DNA of 42,417 bases, taken from positions 1 through 42,417 of the forward strand of contig NZ_JAIVAM010000021.1 in NCBI RefSeq assembly GCF_020171845.1, in the 5' to 3' direction. Of this stretch, positions 15,776 to 26,665 are shown piece after piece. This DNA is from Cytobacillus kochii (lineage in GTDB: Bacteria; Bacillota; Bacilli; Bacillales; Cytobacillaceae). Position 1 is the first letter of the stretch; every line of letters starts with the position of its first letter. A program made the position numbers and the translations under genes. The notes under the pieces are model-generated. The model was not told the DNA's origin. It did no database searches and worked only from the letters and a program-made list of their open reading frames with translations.

Positions 15776-16651
15776 TTATTCTCCTTTTGAAAATATCCCT
15801 TTAAGTAATGGCTCTTTCTGTTTCGATTTCATAGGAGTATAAAAGCGATTTTTAGGAGTATTTTCTAAGTAAGGCAATAAGATATTTACTTTCTCATCAC
15901 AGTTAGCAGCATCAATTAATTGCTTTTCAATAATCTTCATAGGTTCCTTTATACTTCCATCTTCGCTATAAATGAACCGATCATCGACAAATTGCTCTGC
16001 CGCTTCCGTTTCATTGTCTGTATACGCATGGACAGATGGGCGAGCCCAAAACACATCTTTGCGCACAATTCGAGCCGGACTTCCTGCTGCTGACACATTG
16101 GATGGTAATGATTTTGTCACAAGTGATTTTGCTCCAAGAATAGAACCAGACCCAATATTAACACCTTTTAATATCATCACATCTTGTCCAATCCAAATAT
16201 GATCACCTAAATAAACACTTTTAGTTGGATTGATGCGCTTTTTCGTTGCTGCATCATAAATCAAATGTGGATCCGCTAACCTTACAACCACACCTGTGGA
16301 AAACATATTATCATGACCAATGAAGAGATTCTTTTGCTCTGAAAGAATAAATCTAGCACTCCCATTAAAAGAATAATTGCGCCCAATAAAGAAGGCACTA
16401 TTATTCCATACTGAAACATTAAATGTCGCACGTCGATTGGATTTACCAATAATGACAACTGAATGGTTGCCATTAAAATGAATATTCGTATTTTTAAATT
16501 TGGCGCCACGTTCAACAATTAATGTATTGCCCTCTCCGACAAACTTCACCTTCGAATGATCAAATGCAATTTCCTCTTCTTTCATCCCTATTAATTGGAT
16601 TTCATTATTTGAAGTTGGTTTTTTAAATATATCTGTGATGGTTTCCATCAT
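15776..16651 (-). CDS. Left-handed beta-helix (hexapeptide) acyltransferase
   Basis: A protein of about 291 aa. The middle carries hexapeptide repeats of a left-handed beta-helix ending in the typical acetyltransferase core (YLGDHIWIGQDVMILKGVNI, then GSGSILGAKSLVTKSLPSNV and AAGSPARIVRKD). It probably acetylates a sugar or cell-surface polymer using acetyl-CoA. Residues about 30-120 form a longer first part of the coil, rich in Asn and Phe. No signal or membrane segment. The start is taken at ATG 16,651, five bases after AGGTG; ATG 16,648 is equally possible. Single gene; the acceptor is unknown. Confidence 0.78.
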   Translation of the reverse strand: MMETITDIFKKPTSNNEIQLIGMKEEEIAFDHSKVKFVGEGNTLIVERGAKFKNTNIHFNGNHSVVIIGKSNRRATFNVSVWNNSAFFIGRNYSFNGSARFILSEQKNLFIGHDNMFSTGVVVRLADPHLIYDAATKKRINPTKSVYLGDHIWIGQDVMILKGVNIGSGSILGAKSLVTKSLPSNVSAAGSPARIVRKDVFWARPSVHAYTDNETEAAEQFVDDRFIYSEDGSIKEPMKIIEKQLIDAANCDEKVNILLPYLENTPKNRFYTPMKSKQKEPLLKGIFSKGE

Positions 16652-16865
16652 TTCCACACCTACTTTTTATTAGCATTAAAACGCATTTATTATACATAAG
16701 AATCTATTCATCATACGCATTTTAATCCTAACTTAACGACTTTGTATTTAAGATACTTTAATTTTTACATCACCTGTAATAATCACTTATCAAACGTAAT
16801 CTAAAATGGTTATTTATTCCTTTATTATGAACAAAAGAAACATATCCATTCTATTAAAGTGCAAA

Positions 16866-16901
16866 AACCCTTATGAAGTAATCAGACTGATACTTCATAA
16901 G
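16866..16901 (-). terminator. Terminator at the end of the aromatic-degradation cluster
   Basis: An 11-bp stem CTTATGAAGTA/TACTTCATAAG followed on the minus strand by GGTTTTTG. It lies 30 bases past the hydratase stop codon. Confidence 0.72.
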
Positions 16902-16930
16902 AGTGCATAATAGATTATTTTTATGTACCT

Positions 16931-17722
16931 TTAACGAAAAACAATTTCCACCTTTCCAAGCTCACTGAACTCCGCAGTAAACACATCTCCTTTTTGCGCA
17001 ACGACTGCTGCGGATAAGGCACCTGATAAAATTACTTCTCCCGCTTTTAAAACAACATCATATTCGAATAACTTATTCGCTAACCATGCTACACATGCAG
17101 CTGGATGGCCTAAGACATCTGCACCTGTTCCCTTATTCGATAATTCACCATTTTTATAAAGACTCATTTCGATTTTATTTAGCTCCAAACCACTAACGGT
17201 AAATTTCTCATCTCCTAATACATAAAGCCCACAAGATGCATTATCAGCAACAGTGTCTTCTAATTTGATTTCCCAATTGTGAATACGGCTATCTACAATT
17301 TCTAATGAAGGAATAATATATTCAGTTGCGGATAAAACTTCCTCGGCTGTCACATGTGGGCCTTTTAAATCCTTATTAAGTACAAATGCAATTTCCCCTT
17401 CAACTTTTGGTTCGAAAAGTGAATCGATATCGATTGATCCCTTGTTGGGTATGCTCATACTATCTAATAAGTGACCGTAATCAGGTTGATCGACTCCTAA
17501 AAGTTCTTGCATCGCAAAGGATGTTAAACCAATCTTTTTACCAACAACTTTATGACCGTCTTTCACTTTCTGTTCAATCGCTCTTAGTTGGACTTGATAT
17601 GCATCGTGAATAGTTAGGTTAGGATATTGATTAGTTAGTGGCTTAATCGCTGTTTTCGTTTGTTCAGCATGAAGTAAATGCTCGTATATTTGCTGTATAC
17701 TAATCGTCTTTTGATTACTCAA
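16931..17722 (-). CDS. 2-keto-4-pentenoate hydratase (MhpD-like)
   Basis: A protein of 263 aa of the fumarylacetoacetase-fold hydratase/decarboxylase family. It adds water to 2-hydroxypenta-2,4-dienoate to give 4-hydroxy-2-oxovalerate in meta-cleavage pathways. Characteristic stretches are KVVGKKIGLTS, EPKVEGEIAFVL with the metal-binding glutamates, and LSGALSAAV. It could instead be the related oxalocrotonate decarboxylase, but the hydrolase next door favours the hydratase. The start is TTG at 17,722 with GGGAG eight bases before. A strong terminator (17,751-17,793) separates it from the upstream gene, with no room for a promoter between. Confidence 0.85.
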   Translation of the reverse strand: MSNQKTISIQQIYEHLLHAEQTKTAIKPLTNQYPNLTIHDAYQVQLRAIEQKVKDGHKVVGKKIGLTSFAMQELLGVDQPDYGHLLDSMSIPNKGSIDIDSLFEPKVEGEIAFVLNKDLKGPHVTAEEVLSATEYIIPSLEIVDSRIHNWEIKLEDTVADNASCGLYVLGDEKFTVSGLELNKIEMSLYKNGELSNKGTGADVLGHPAACVAWLANKLFEYDVVLKAGEVILSGALSAAVVAQKGDVFTAEFSELGKVEIVFR

Positions 17723-17750
17723 TGATTAAACTCCCTTTCTTGTGAATATC

Positions 17751-17793
17751 AAAAAAACTTTGATAGTACATTTTTACACTTGTACTATCAAAG
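17751..17793 (-). terminator. Internal terminator ahead of the hydratase gene
   Basis: A perfect 13-bp stem (CTTTGATAGTACA with its complement), a 10-base loop and seven T residues on the minus strand. It is 20 bases after the C-C hydrolase stop and only 28 bases before the hydratase start. Confidence 0.85.
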
Positions 17794-17813
17794 TCAGGTA
17801 AGATAAAACAAAC

Positions 17814-18668
17814 TTACTTCACAGGTATTTTACTAAAAAAGTCAATAATGACCTTATTGAACGCATCAACCTTTTCCCATTGCGGCCAATGGCCCGCGTC
17901 GTTAATAACGATTAATTCACTTCCAGGTATCATCTCTTGAATCGGCATAGCTTCCTCAACAGTTGAAGTCGGGTCGTGGTCGGTCCATGCTAATAAGGTT
18001 GGCACATCAATCTTTCCACACCAGGATGGGTCCCAGCTATATCTTTGTCTAAATTCTATCTCTTGTAAGGCGACAATATGATCAACTGCCTTTTGATAGG
18101 ATGGTTGTGTATAGATGTTGTATCGTGCCTCTATCAGTTCATCCGTCACTTGACTCTTATCATACATTAGCCATTCAAGTCGCGTTTTCACATTTTCATA
18201 GTTTGCTTCTAGCACCGCCTTAACGGTAGACTCCTTTAGTTTTTTCATCACTTCAGTCTTGTTATTCACATTTCCAGGCGTATTTAATACTAAAGCTTTA
18301 GCAATGCCAGGGTGATGGGCTGCAAACCAGGCTGCAACCCATCCACCTAGGGATTCACCAGATAAATAGACTTCCCTCAAATCTAAAGCTTGAATTACTC
18401 CTAATAGATGATCACTATAGCTATCAATTCCATATGGGTGGTTCGGCTTTTCCGTGTATCCATGCCCAAGCATATCAATACAAATGACACGGAAATGCTC
18501 ACTTAATCCTCTAATATTCCGAGCGTAGGCTTCGATATGGCCTCCTGTACCATGAAGCAAAATAAGTGGTTCACCAGTTCCTGCTTCTAGCACTCTCGTT
18601 CTTATTCCATTGGCATCGACATAATAATTTTTAAAAGCTAAATCGGCTAAATCATTCCAAATTGTCAT
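17814..18668 (-). CDS. Alpha/beta hydrolase, meta-cleavage product (C-C) hydrolase (MhpC/BphD-like)
   Basis: An alpha/beta-hydrolase of 284 aa. The oxyanion strand is LLHGTGG (38-43), the nucleophile is Ser106 in GESLGGW, the acidic residue lies in AWTDHDPTS and the histidine in NDAGHWPQWE. Enzymes of this type cleave the C-C bond of ring-fission products to release 2-hydroxypentadienoate and an acid. Position between an extradiol dioxygenase and a hydratase supports that role. Start: ATG at 18,668 with GGAGG eight bases upstream. It begins 14 bases after the dioxygenase stop. Its acid product depends on the side chain of the aromatic substrate, which is not known. Confidence 0.85.
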   Translation of the reverse strand: MTIWNDLADLAFKNYYVDANGIRTRVLEAGTGEPLILLHGTGGHIEAYARNIRGLSEHFRVICIDMLGHGYTEKPNHPYGIDSYSDHLLGVIQALDLREVYLSGESLGGWVAAWFAAHHPGIAKALVLNTPGNVNNKTEVMKKLKESTVKAVLEANYENVKTRLEWLMYDKSQVTDELIEARYNIYTQPSYQKAVDHIVALQEIEFRQRYSWDPSWCGKIDVPTLLAWTDHDPTSTVEEAMPIQEMIPGSELIVINDAGHWPQWEKVDAFNKVIIDFFSKIPVK

Positions 18669-18682
18669 CTGAACATCCTCCT

Positions 18683-19618
18683 TTATACTTTATGGAACTT
18701 CACAACACCCATTCCTGTTACCCACTCAGGGATGGGTTCATAACAGGCAACCTCAGGATCAAACTCTTGCAAAATGCCAAGCAGCACAAGCCAATTATGT
18801 ATCTCTTGGCCACCATTCCCCCCATTTTCTTCGATATAATCTGGAGACCATTGTCTAAGTGCCTGATAATCTTTCTCTCTAATGTATCGTAAAAATTTAC
18901 GATCCCACTCTTCATTGACCGGTCCAGATTTCAAGCTTGTCACACGTGTTTTACGCGTGTTTAAATATTCATCCAGCTCTTCAATCTGTTGACGACCATT
19001 TGTCAGAACTTTAATAAGCTCTTGATCCTCAGGCTTTTCACTATCAATCTTCGGAATCGGCACCCAATGAGAAATCCCGCCTGATGCCACAATCGCTACT
19101 TTTTTATCACTTTCCCATGTTTCAATTGCCTTACGCACCACTTCTCCGACTTGGAAGCACCGATCCATTGTCGGAAGTGGAGGGGCAGCTGTATTCACCG
19201 CAATCGGCACAACTGGAATCCTTAAATCATCGTTTAAAAAGTGGACTGCTTGCGTATGACCATGATCCACTTTCATTCTCATGGAAAAAGCAAAGTCTAC
19301 ATTATTCCCCAATCCTGTATCAAGTACATGCTTCGCTAACGCTTTCTCGACTGGCATTTGATATTCAGGAATTTCCCAATCTCCCCATCCTTCACAGCGG
19401 TCAACTCCAATCGTGAAGGAGGGCATGTGATCATAAAAGTAACTATTAAAGTGATCATCAGATATAAGCACAATCACATCTGTCCCCATATCCTTAAGCC
19501 ATTGTTTCATCTCAGCAACGGTATTTAGAAAGCGTTGTCCTTTTTCACCACCGCCAGCTTCATTTGTCATGATCATTGGGCTATGTGACATTGCTACTCC
19601 TGCTACTATTTCAGCCAT
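18683..19618 (-). CDS. Extradiol ring-cleavage dioxygenase, class III (LigB/MhpB-like)
   Basis: A protein of 311 aa resembling MhpB (2,3-dihydroxyphenylpropionate 1,2-dioxygenase) in length and layout. It has SHSP with His12, DDHFNSYFYDHMPSFTIGV with His56 as probable iron ligands, the acid-base pair region VDHGH (117-121), GGISH (180-184) and the C-terminus PIPEWVTGMG. The enzyme uses Fe(II) and O2 to open a catechol next to the hydroxyls. The ATG at 19,618 has AGAGGTGGGAG just upstream; a GTG three codons earlier is less likely. It lies directly before the C-C hydrolase. Substrate: a 3-substituted catechol, not specified by sequence. Confidence 0.88.
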   Translation of the reverse strand: MAEIVAGVAMSHSPMIMTNEAGGGEKGQRFLNTVAEMKQWLKDMGTDVIVLISDDHFNSYFYDHMPSFTIGVDRCEGWGDWEIPEYQMPVEKALAKHVLDTGLGNNVDFAFSMRMKVDHGHTQAVHFLNDDLRIPVVPIAVNTAAPPLPTMDRCFQVGEVVRKAIETWESDKKVAIVASGGISHWVPIPKIDSEKPEDQELIKVLTNGRQQIEELDEYLNTRKTRVTSLKSGPVNEEWDRKFLRYIREKDYQALRQWSPDYIEENGGNGGQEIHNWLVLLGILQEFDPEVACYEPIPEWVTGMGVVKFHKV

Positions 19619-19685
19619 AACTCCCACCTCTTATGTTTTACTGTTCACTTCATATCACGGCAGGCACATATCCACCCGCCAAAGA

Positions 19686-21104
19686 TTATTCAAAATGTAG
19701 ATCTCCTAAAATAATGCTTGCCTGCAATGCTAAGAAAAGCTGACTACTTGTTTGGAGATCATTAATATCTGCTTCTAAAATTTTGCCGATTTTTTGTATA
19801 CGATAACGTAAACCGCCTAGTGATAAATTCATGATTTTTGCTGTTTTACACATATTTTGTCCATTTTTAATGTAGATGTATAATGTTTTGGTTAGTTCTG
19901 ATTCTTTCCCGCGATCATACTCAACTAACTTTGATAACATCTTGTTACAGAAATGTCGGATGTCTTCATTTTTACCTGTACGAAATAATATCCCCACCGC
20001 ACCCAAATCATCGAAGTACATGATGTCTTTTTGTTGATTATTCACATTCAATGAAATGAGTGCTTCATTGTATAGAATAGGAATATCTTCAAGCGATGTT
20101 GCTTTTGAACTTATGCCTATTTTAAAAGGATTTTGAGGATATTTCTCTTTAAGAAAATGAAGTAATTTCCGTATAAATTCATCGACGTTTATAAAATGCT
20201 TCGAGAACATATCTATAGGTAACAAAGCGGCAATGTTTTGTGCATCCTCCGATATGAGAATATTCAGATTACGCTCCATGAAATATCTTGAGAAAACTTC
20301 AATCAGATTCATTGCACCAATTGGTTCCTTTTCACTCGGATAAAAATCTGCATCCACTTTTAAAACGAGAAATTGATACTCTTTCCCTAAATCTACGCCA
20401 ATATGTCTTGCCCTTTTGAACAACACGACAGGATTTAGACGATTATGAATCATGTCTTCTAACAGTCCACCTTTAATGTTTAACCTAAGCTCTGTATCTA
20501 AAATGGACTCCTTATTGTAGTTACTTACTGACCCAACCAAATGCATTTGTTTCATTTTCAACCAATCGAGTTCAGTAAAAGAAGGCTTAATAAAGGAGCA
20601 ATATCCTACCACCTTCCCCTTTGAAATCATCGGTGCTATTAATCTCTTATGTTGATTAGATTGCTCCATTTCGACTACTTGCTGATTGTCTATCAGGTCA
20701 TTCAATTTCGTCTGCATAGCTTTATTCTGATTGTTTTTCACAATGGTCTTTAATTGATTACTATATTGTTTAGCCAGTTCTGCATCTAACCCGACTGAAT
20801 ATAGGTAATTAAATCCTAAATCTTCAAGAATAATAGGATTATTGGTAAGTTGATAACATACATCAGCCAATCGTGCTTCGCCAACACCGTTTAGGAAGTG
20901 TCCAATGGCTTCATTATTAAAATCTACAGCAGCTTGTAAATGATTTTTTTCTGTTAACACTCTATCTAAGCAATTCAAAAGCATTTGTGGCAATCCTGAC
21001 TCGAATTCCTTCTCCGTGTAGTTAAAGTTGCCAAAATGCGAAGACATTTGTACAAATGCCTCTAAAGCTTCAGGATAATGAACCTTATTTTGCAATATAC
21101 TCAC
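19686..21104 (-). CDS. PucR/CdaR-type transcriptional activator of the aromatic cluster
   Basis: A protein of 472 aa. The C-terminal 60 residues form a PucR-type helix-turn-helix (KTLYIYIKNGQNMCKTAKIM, then NLSLGGLRYRIQKIGKILE). The centre has a GGDEF-related CdaR-like region (about 230-370), and the N-terminal 200 residues look like an effector-binding sensor domain. It sits between the dihydrodiol dehydrogenase and the ring-cleavage gene and probably activates the cluster in response to an aromatic inducer. The start is ambiguous: GTG at 21,104 with AAGTGG, or a TTG three codons later. A perfect palindrome at 21,240-21,253 lies in its promoter region. Confidence 0.75.
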   Translation of the reverse strand: MSILQNKVHYPEALEAFVQMSSHFGNFNYTEKEFESGLPQMLLNCLDRVLTEKNHLQAAVDFNNEAIGHFLNGVGEARLADVCYQLTNNPIILEDLGFNYLYSVGLDAELAKQYSNQLKTIVKNNQNKAMQTKLNDLIDNQQVVEMEQSNQHKRLIAPMISKGKVVGYCSFIKPSFTELDWLKMKQMHLVGSVSNYNKESILDTELRLNIKGGLLEDMIHNRLNPVVLFKRARHIGVDLGKEYQFLVLKVDADFYPSEKEPIGAMNLIEVFSRYFMERNLNILISEDAQNIAALLPIDMFSKHFINVDEFIRKLLHFLKEKYPQNPFKIGISSKATSLEDIPILYNEALISLNVNNQQKDIMYFDDLGAVGILFRTGKNEDIRHFCNKMLSKLVEYDRGKESELTKTLYIYIKNGQNMCKTAKIMNLSLGGLRYRIQKIGKILEADINDLQTSSQLFLALQASIILGDLHFE

Positions 21105-21239
21105 CCACTTAAGAAAGTTACTAGTTGAATTAGTTACCTGAAAAATTAGTTTTTTACAATTATTCTACTTCCTTTGGAAGTATCTGTCGATTAATGACTA
21201 GTGAGCCTAAGCAAAACAGGTAAAACACTATAGTCATAT

Positions 21240-21253
21240 AACTTAGCTAAGTT
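21240..21253. promoter_or_regulatory. Palindrome upstream of the regulator gene
   Basis: AACTTAGCTAAGTT, a perfect 14-bp palindrome in the 200-bp gap between the dehydrogenase stop and the regulator start. It shares AACT/AGTT half-sites with the dyad before the dioxygenase operon at 24,764-24,778. Confidence 0.45.
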
Positions 21254-21305
21254 GGGTTTTCTATTGCTCTGAGCCCACCATTTATCCGCTTATTCGAACG
21301 CTCAT

Positions 21306-22573
<1,268 letters not shown>

Positions 22574-22607
22574 TCCATACATCCCCTTTCCTTGTTAATC
22601 ATGTTTT

Positions 22608-22730
22608 TAGAAAAGCGCAAGGCGCCCGTAATCGCCGACAAGCATAAGATGAGTCGGCGGAAAGGTTGTTCCTTAACCTTTCCTGCGGATTGGCTTAGGC
22701 CATAGAGCCGATGGCGCCTGGAGCTAGATC
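22608..22730. repeat. Cloverleaf-type interspersed repeat inside the dioxygenase operon
   Basis: Outer arms AAGGCGCC (22,619-22,626) and GGCGCCTG (22,713-22,720) enclose three hairpins. These are CGCCGAC/GTCGGCG (22,633-22,659), GAAAGGTT/AACCTTTC (22,660-22,681) and GGCT/AGCC (22,692-22,709). The flanks AGAAAAGCGCAAGG and GGAGCTAGA resemble a short repeat scattered in many Bacillaceae genomes. It is more GC-rich than its surroundings, encodes nothing and does not have tRNA features. In the transcript it could act as a processing or stability element between the beta-subunit and ferredoxin genes. Confidence 0.75.
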
Positions 22731-22767
22731 TGAAAACCCACTAAAAAATTTTACACTTTCTTATATG

Positions 22768-23328
22768 TCAAAAAAAGACAGATAAGTTATTTGACAAAAG
22801 TGTACTCTGATCGATTAAAATCGTGCGGCGGGCTATTTTAAAACCCAATCCTCCCTCTGAACGTCTCAGCACATCCCTGCGCTCTCCTGGAAATATATCT
22901 GCCTGATTTTCAGAACGATTACGATACACGATAAAGGATGACACGACTTCATACGTGTTCGGCTCCTCCGTCTCATTAATCATCACATTCGAAATGAGAT
23001 GCCTTGTGCGCGATACTGGATTCTCTGCCCAGTTCACCCCAGATACTCTTGCCCGAATACGTCCGCGCATCGTTTCATAAGTATCGTCGTAATGCCCACC
23101 TTGTCCTATAGCCGTATACTCCTGAGCCATTTCTCTACCTAAACGGTTCATGCGAATCGGCATCCAATAATGAATATCTTTATCCATTAACCCTAACCAC
23201 GCCTCAAACTCCGAATGGTCTAGTAGCTGTGCTTCCTTGTAATAAAACTGTTCAATTTCATGCTGCAGTTCCAAACTTGGGCTACTGTCTGCCCATTTAA
23301 ACGGCTTAACCAGCTCTTTTACTTCCAT
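22768..23328 (-). CDS. Aromatic-ring-hydroxylating dioxygenase, beta subunit
   Basis: A protein of 186 aa of the NTF2-like beta-subunit family (HcaF/BphE type), the structural partner of the alpha subunit in an alpha3-beta3 oxygenase. Typical stretches: [46 protein letters not shown] and the C-terminus [10 protein letters not shown]. It has no cofactor-binding motif, as expected. Start: ATG at 23,328 with GGAGGG nine bases upstream. It begins 35 bases after the alpha-subunit stop codon. Confidence 0.92.
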   Translation of the reverse strand: MEVKELVKPFKWADSSPSLELQHEIEQFYYKEAQLLDHSEFEAWLGLMDKDIHYWMPIRMNRLGREMAQEYTAIGQGGHYDDTYETMRGRIRARVSGVNWAENPVSRTRHLISNVMINETEEPNTYEVVSSFIVYRNRSENQADIFPGERRDVLRRSEGGLGFKIARRTILIDQSTLLSNNLSVFF

Positions 23329-23363
23329 CCTCTTTCACCCTCCTTTGTTTGACTAAACACTAC

Positions 23364-24719
<1,356 letters not shown>

Positions 24720-24763
24720 CTAGAACCACCCTTTCCATTAAACTCCTAAATGAAATCGCTTTC

Positions 24764-24778
24764 TTAAACTAAGTTTAA
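24764..24778. promoter_or_regulatory. Palindrome upstream of the dioxygenase operon
   Basis: TTAAACT-A-AGTTTAA is a perfect inverted repeat 48 bases before the alpha-subunit start codon. It is a candidate binding site for the PucR/CdaR-type regulator of this cluster. Confidence 0.45.
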
Positions 24779-24924
24779 AATCTTTTCCAACGAAAAAATA
24801 CAACAACAATTGCTTTTTATGTCTATATTTTCTAAACATTCTGTGTAGTTTTAAATACATTTAATTCCATATTTCTCACAAGTAATGTATAATGCCAGGA
24901 CAAATGGATGATTATTTAAATATG

Positions 24925-24958
24925 AAAAGAGCCGTTTTCTAATTGGGAAAACGACTCT
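24925..24958 (-). terminator. Terminator of the 54-aa membrane-protein gene
   Basis: The stem AGAGTCGTTTTC/GAAAACGGCTCT on the minus strand (one mismatch), then TTTTCATATTT. It lies about 60 bases after the stop of the small gene. Confidence 0.7.
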
Positions 24959-25015
24959 GGCTACTTATCAACAAATCGAAACAATAAAGGAACTTTCCTC
25001 AGACATCATTCATTT

Positions 25016-25180
25016 TTACAATTGAGCGACTGTTTTTTTCATTGTCAATCCAAAGAAGATAACCAAAAACAAACCTAATTGAAAAACCATTACTGGAAAG
25101 ATTATGTTAAATTCGAATGGGATAAGCATTACAGGTATGCCAATTAAACCGCCACCTGTATAGCTAATTGTTCTTCTCAT
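25016..25180 (-). CDS. Small membrane protein, 54 aa
   Basis: A frame of 54 codons with AGGGGG nine bases before its ATG. The protein starts MRRTISYTGGGLIGIPVMLI and has two hydrophobic segments (about residues 9-22 and 27-45) and a charged tail (MKKTVAQL). I do not recognise a family. Good ribosome site, own terminator, and a composition typical of small Bacillus membrane proteins make it likely real. It lies between the dioxygenase operon and two lipoprotein genes but has no clear functional link to either. Confidence 0.7.
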   Translation of the reverse strand: MRRTISYTGGGLIGIPVMLIPFEFNIIFPVMVFQLGLFLVIFFGLTMKKTVAQL

Positions 25181-25334
25181 AAAAGCATTCCCCCTAAAGC
25201 AATGTTCTTTTTCATTTAATCCTAGTTTACGTGTAGAAATAAATTGTCCCTTGTAAAATAAAAAGAGGCATCCAAGCAGTATAGATAACCCCCAGATAAC
25301 CTCAAATTATTTATCCAATTTTCCCGACTTTAAG

Positions 25335-25961
25335 TTACTGTAAATTAAAGAAAACTTGTCCACCTAACATTTCTTCATAGCGAAGTTGCGCATTTTCTCC
25401 TGTTTTCACTAAACCAGATATATAACCTTCTTTTTCGTTCCCCACATACATCTCGAAGCTAAAATCAGGTTCCGTTGTTCCATAAACATCCCCACTATAA
25501 ATATCTCCGCTCTCACTTACCATTTCAAAATTCATGATCCCATCAACATGGAAGGATAAGTCTTCTGTTTCAGATTCAACAAATTTCACTTTTGTTTCGG
25601 CTAATACCCATTCATATCCTTCTGGAGCCGCTTCATTGTACTCATTCATAGATTTTAATTTTTGGTAGGCTTCATCCCCGCGAATAACACCTTTTACTGT
25701 TAAATCAAATTTAATTGCGTACGTATTACCTTCATCATCATACAACTCATCATCTACTGTAGCCGTTTTCTGGAAAGGTACAGGATTTGTTCGTGAACCA
25801 AGTTTTGATTTTGATTCTTCTTTCTCTACTTCTTCTGGTTGTGCAGTTTCACCTTGTTGATTCTCTTCGTTCACTTCTGTATCTTTTGTATCCTGCCCAC
25901 AGGCCGCGAGAAAAACGACCATTATTAATCCTAAAATAAGTAGTTTGAAACTGTTGTTCAA
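25335..25961 (-). CDS. Lipoprotein with DUF4352/DUF5067-like domain
   Basis: A secreted lipoprotein of 208 aa. After a short positive N-terminus the hydrophobic core LLILGLIMVVFLAACGQ ends in a lipobox with Cys as the lipidation site. An acidic, Glu-rich linker follows, then a beta-rich domain starting SRTNPVPFQKTATV that resembles the immunoglobulin-like telokin/DUF4352 group. The start is the TTG at 25,961, with AGGAGG seven bases upstream; the ATG ten codons earlier overlaps that ribosome site. It lies 77 bases after another lipoprotein gene. The function is unknown. Confidence 0.75.
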   Translation of the reverse strand: MNNSFKLLILGLIMVVFLAACGQDTKDTEVNEENQQGETAQPEEVEKEESKSKLGSRTNPVPFQKTATVDDELYDDEGNTYAIKFDLTVKGVIRGDEAYQKLKSMNEYNEAAPEGYEWVLAETKVKFVESETEDLSFHVDGIMNFEMVSESGDIYSGDVYGTTEPDFSFEMYVGNEKEGYISGLVKTGENAQLRYEEMLGGQVFFNLQ

Positions 25962-26009
25962 ATTTCTTCCTCCTCTTGAATGAAAAAACACCCTATTCCA
26001 TAAAACATA

Positions 26010-26038
26010 AAAAACGAACCTGACTTAAGGCCAGGGTT
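26010..26038 (-). terminator. Probable weak terminator between the lipoprotein genes
   Basis: On the minus strand AACCCTG and CAGGTT form an imperfect stem, followed by CGTTTTTTATG. It lies at once after the stop of the upstream lipoprotein gene. Confidence 0.55.
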
Positions 26039-26665
26039 CTACTCTGTTCCTTCTTCTGTTTCTCCCATTTCTTCTAAAGCATCAGGATAAATAACTTCAT
26101 CGAAAACCTCTTCTGTTGCTTCATCTTTTACAGATACCGTTACCTTATAATCTTCTGGATTCGCTCCATTAAACATTTGATACATAGAACCTTGTAAACC
26201 TAAACCAAATATAGCAAATCCATCCATGCTATTTTCATAAGATTCTTTATCTACCAATAAAGTAAACTCTGTGAATGATTTATTATGAGTAACATCCTTG
26301 ATTGAGACATAATCTTCGCTACTTTTCATCTCTTCTATTGAATCTGTGATAGATGTTCCCATTTCTGCCATCATTTTTTTGTGTTCAGATTTAGGCATTT
26401 TATAAGTGAGAGATCCATCTTCATTTTTTGTGACTTCACTTACTCTCTCTTTTTTAGCTTCAGCAATAACTGTGTCTATATCTTCTCCTTCAAAAAAAGA
26501 AGCTGGTAGTGTTAATTCCACATTTAAGAGACCTTTATCGACGTTTACTGCCCCTTCTTTTTCTTCTTGCTTTTGATCTGTTGATTTTTCACCTTCTGCT
26601 GATTCATTCGAACAGGCAACAAGAAAAATCACCAATAGTACAAGTAAACAGCTTGATTTTTTCAT
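26039..26665 (-). CDS. Lipoprotein of unknown function
   Basis: A protein of 208 aa with a clear lipoprotein signal: MKKSSCLLVLLVIFLVACSN, with Cys18 in the lipobox VAC. A Glu/Lys-rich spacer follows. The rest is a soluble, acidic, helix-rich domain (LTLPASFFEGEDIDTVIAEA, then KMPKSEHKKMMAEMGTSI). The protein is anchored on the outer face of the membrane. I do not know a function. Start: ATG at 26,665 with AGGGGGA six to seven bases upstream. Probably in one transcript with the second lipoprotein, with partial termination between. Confidence 0.78.
   Translation of the reverse strand: MKKSSCLLVLLVIFLVACSNESAEGEKSTDQKQEEKEGAVNVDKGLLNVELTLPASFFEGEDIDTVIAEAKKERVSEVTKNEDGSLTYKMPKSEHKKMMAEMGTSITDSIEEMKSSEDYVSIKDVTHNKSFTEFTLLVDKESYENSMDGFAIFGLGLQGSMYQMFNGANPEDYKVTVSVKDEATEEVFDEVIYPDALEEMGETEEGTE

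Noticed and set aside
22608..22730. tRNA gene
   Set aside because: The fold looks like a cloverleaf, but the arm lengths, T-loop and anticodon features of tRNA are absent, and it is longer than a tRNA.
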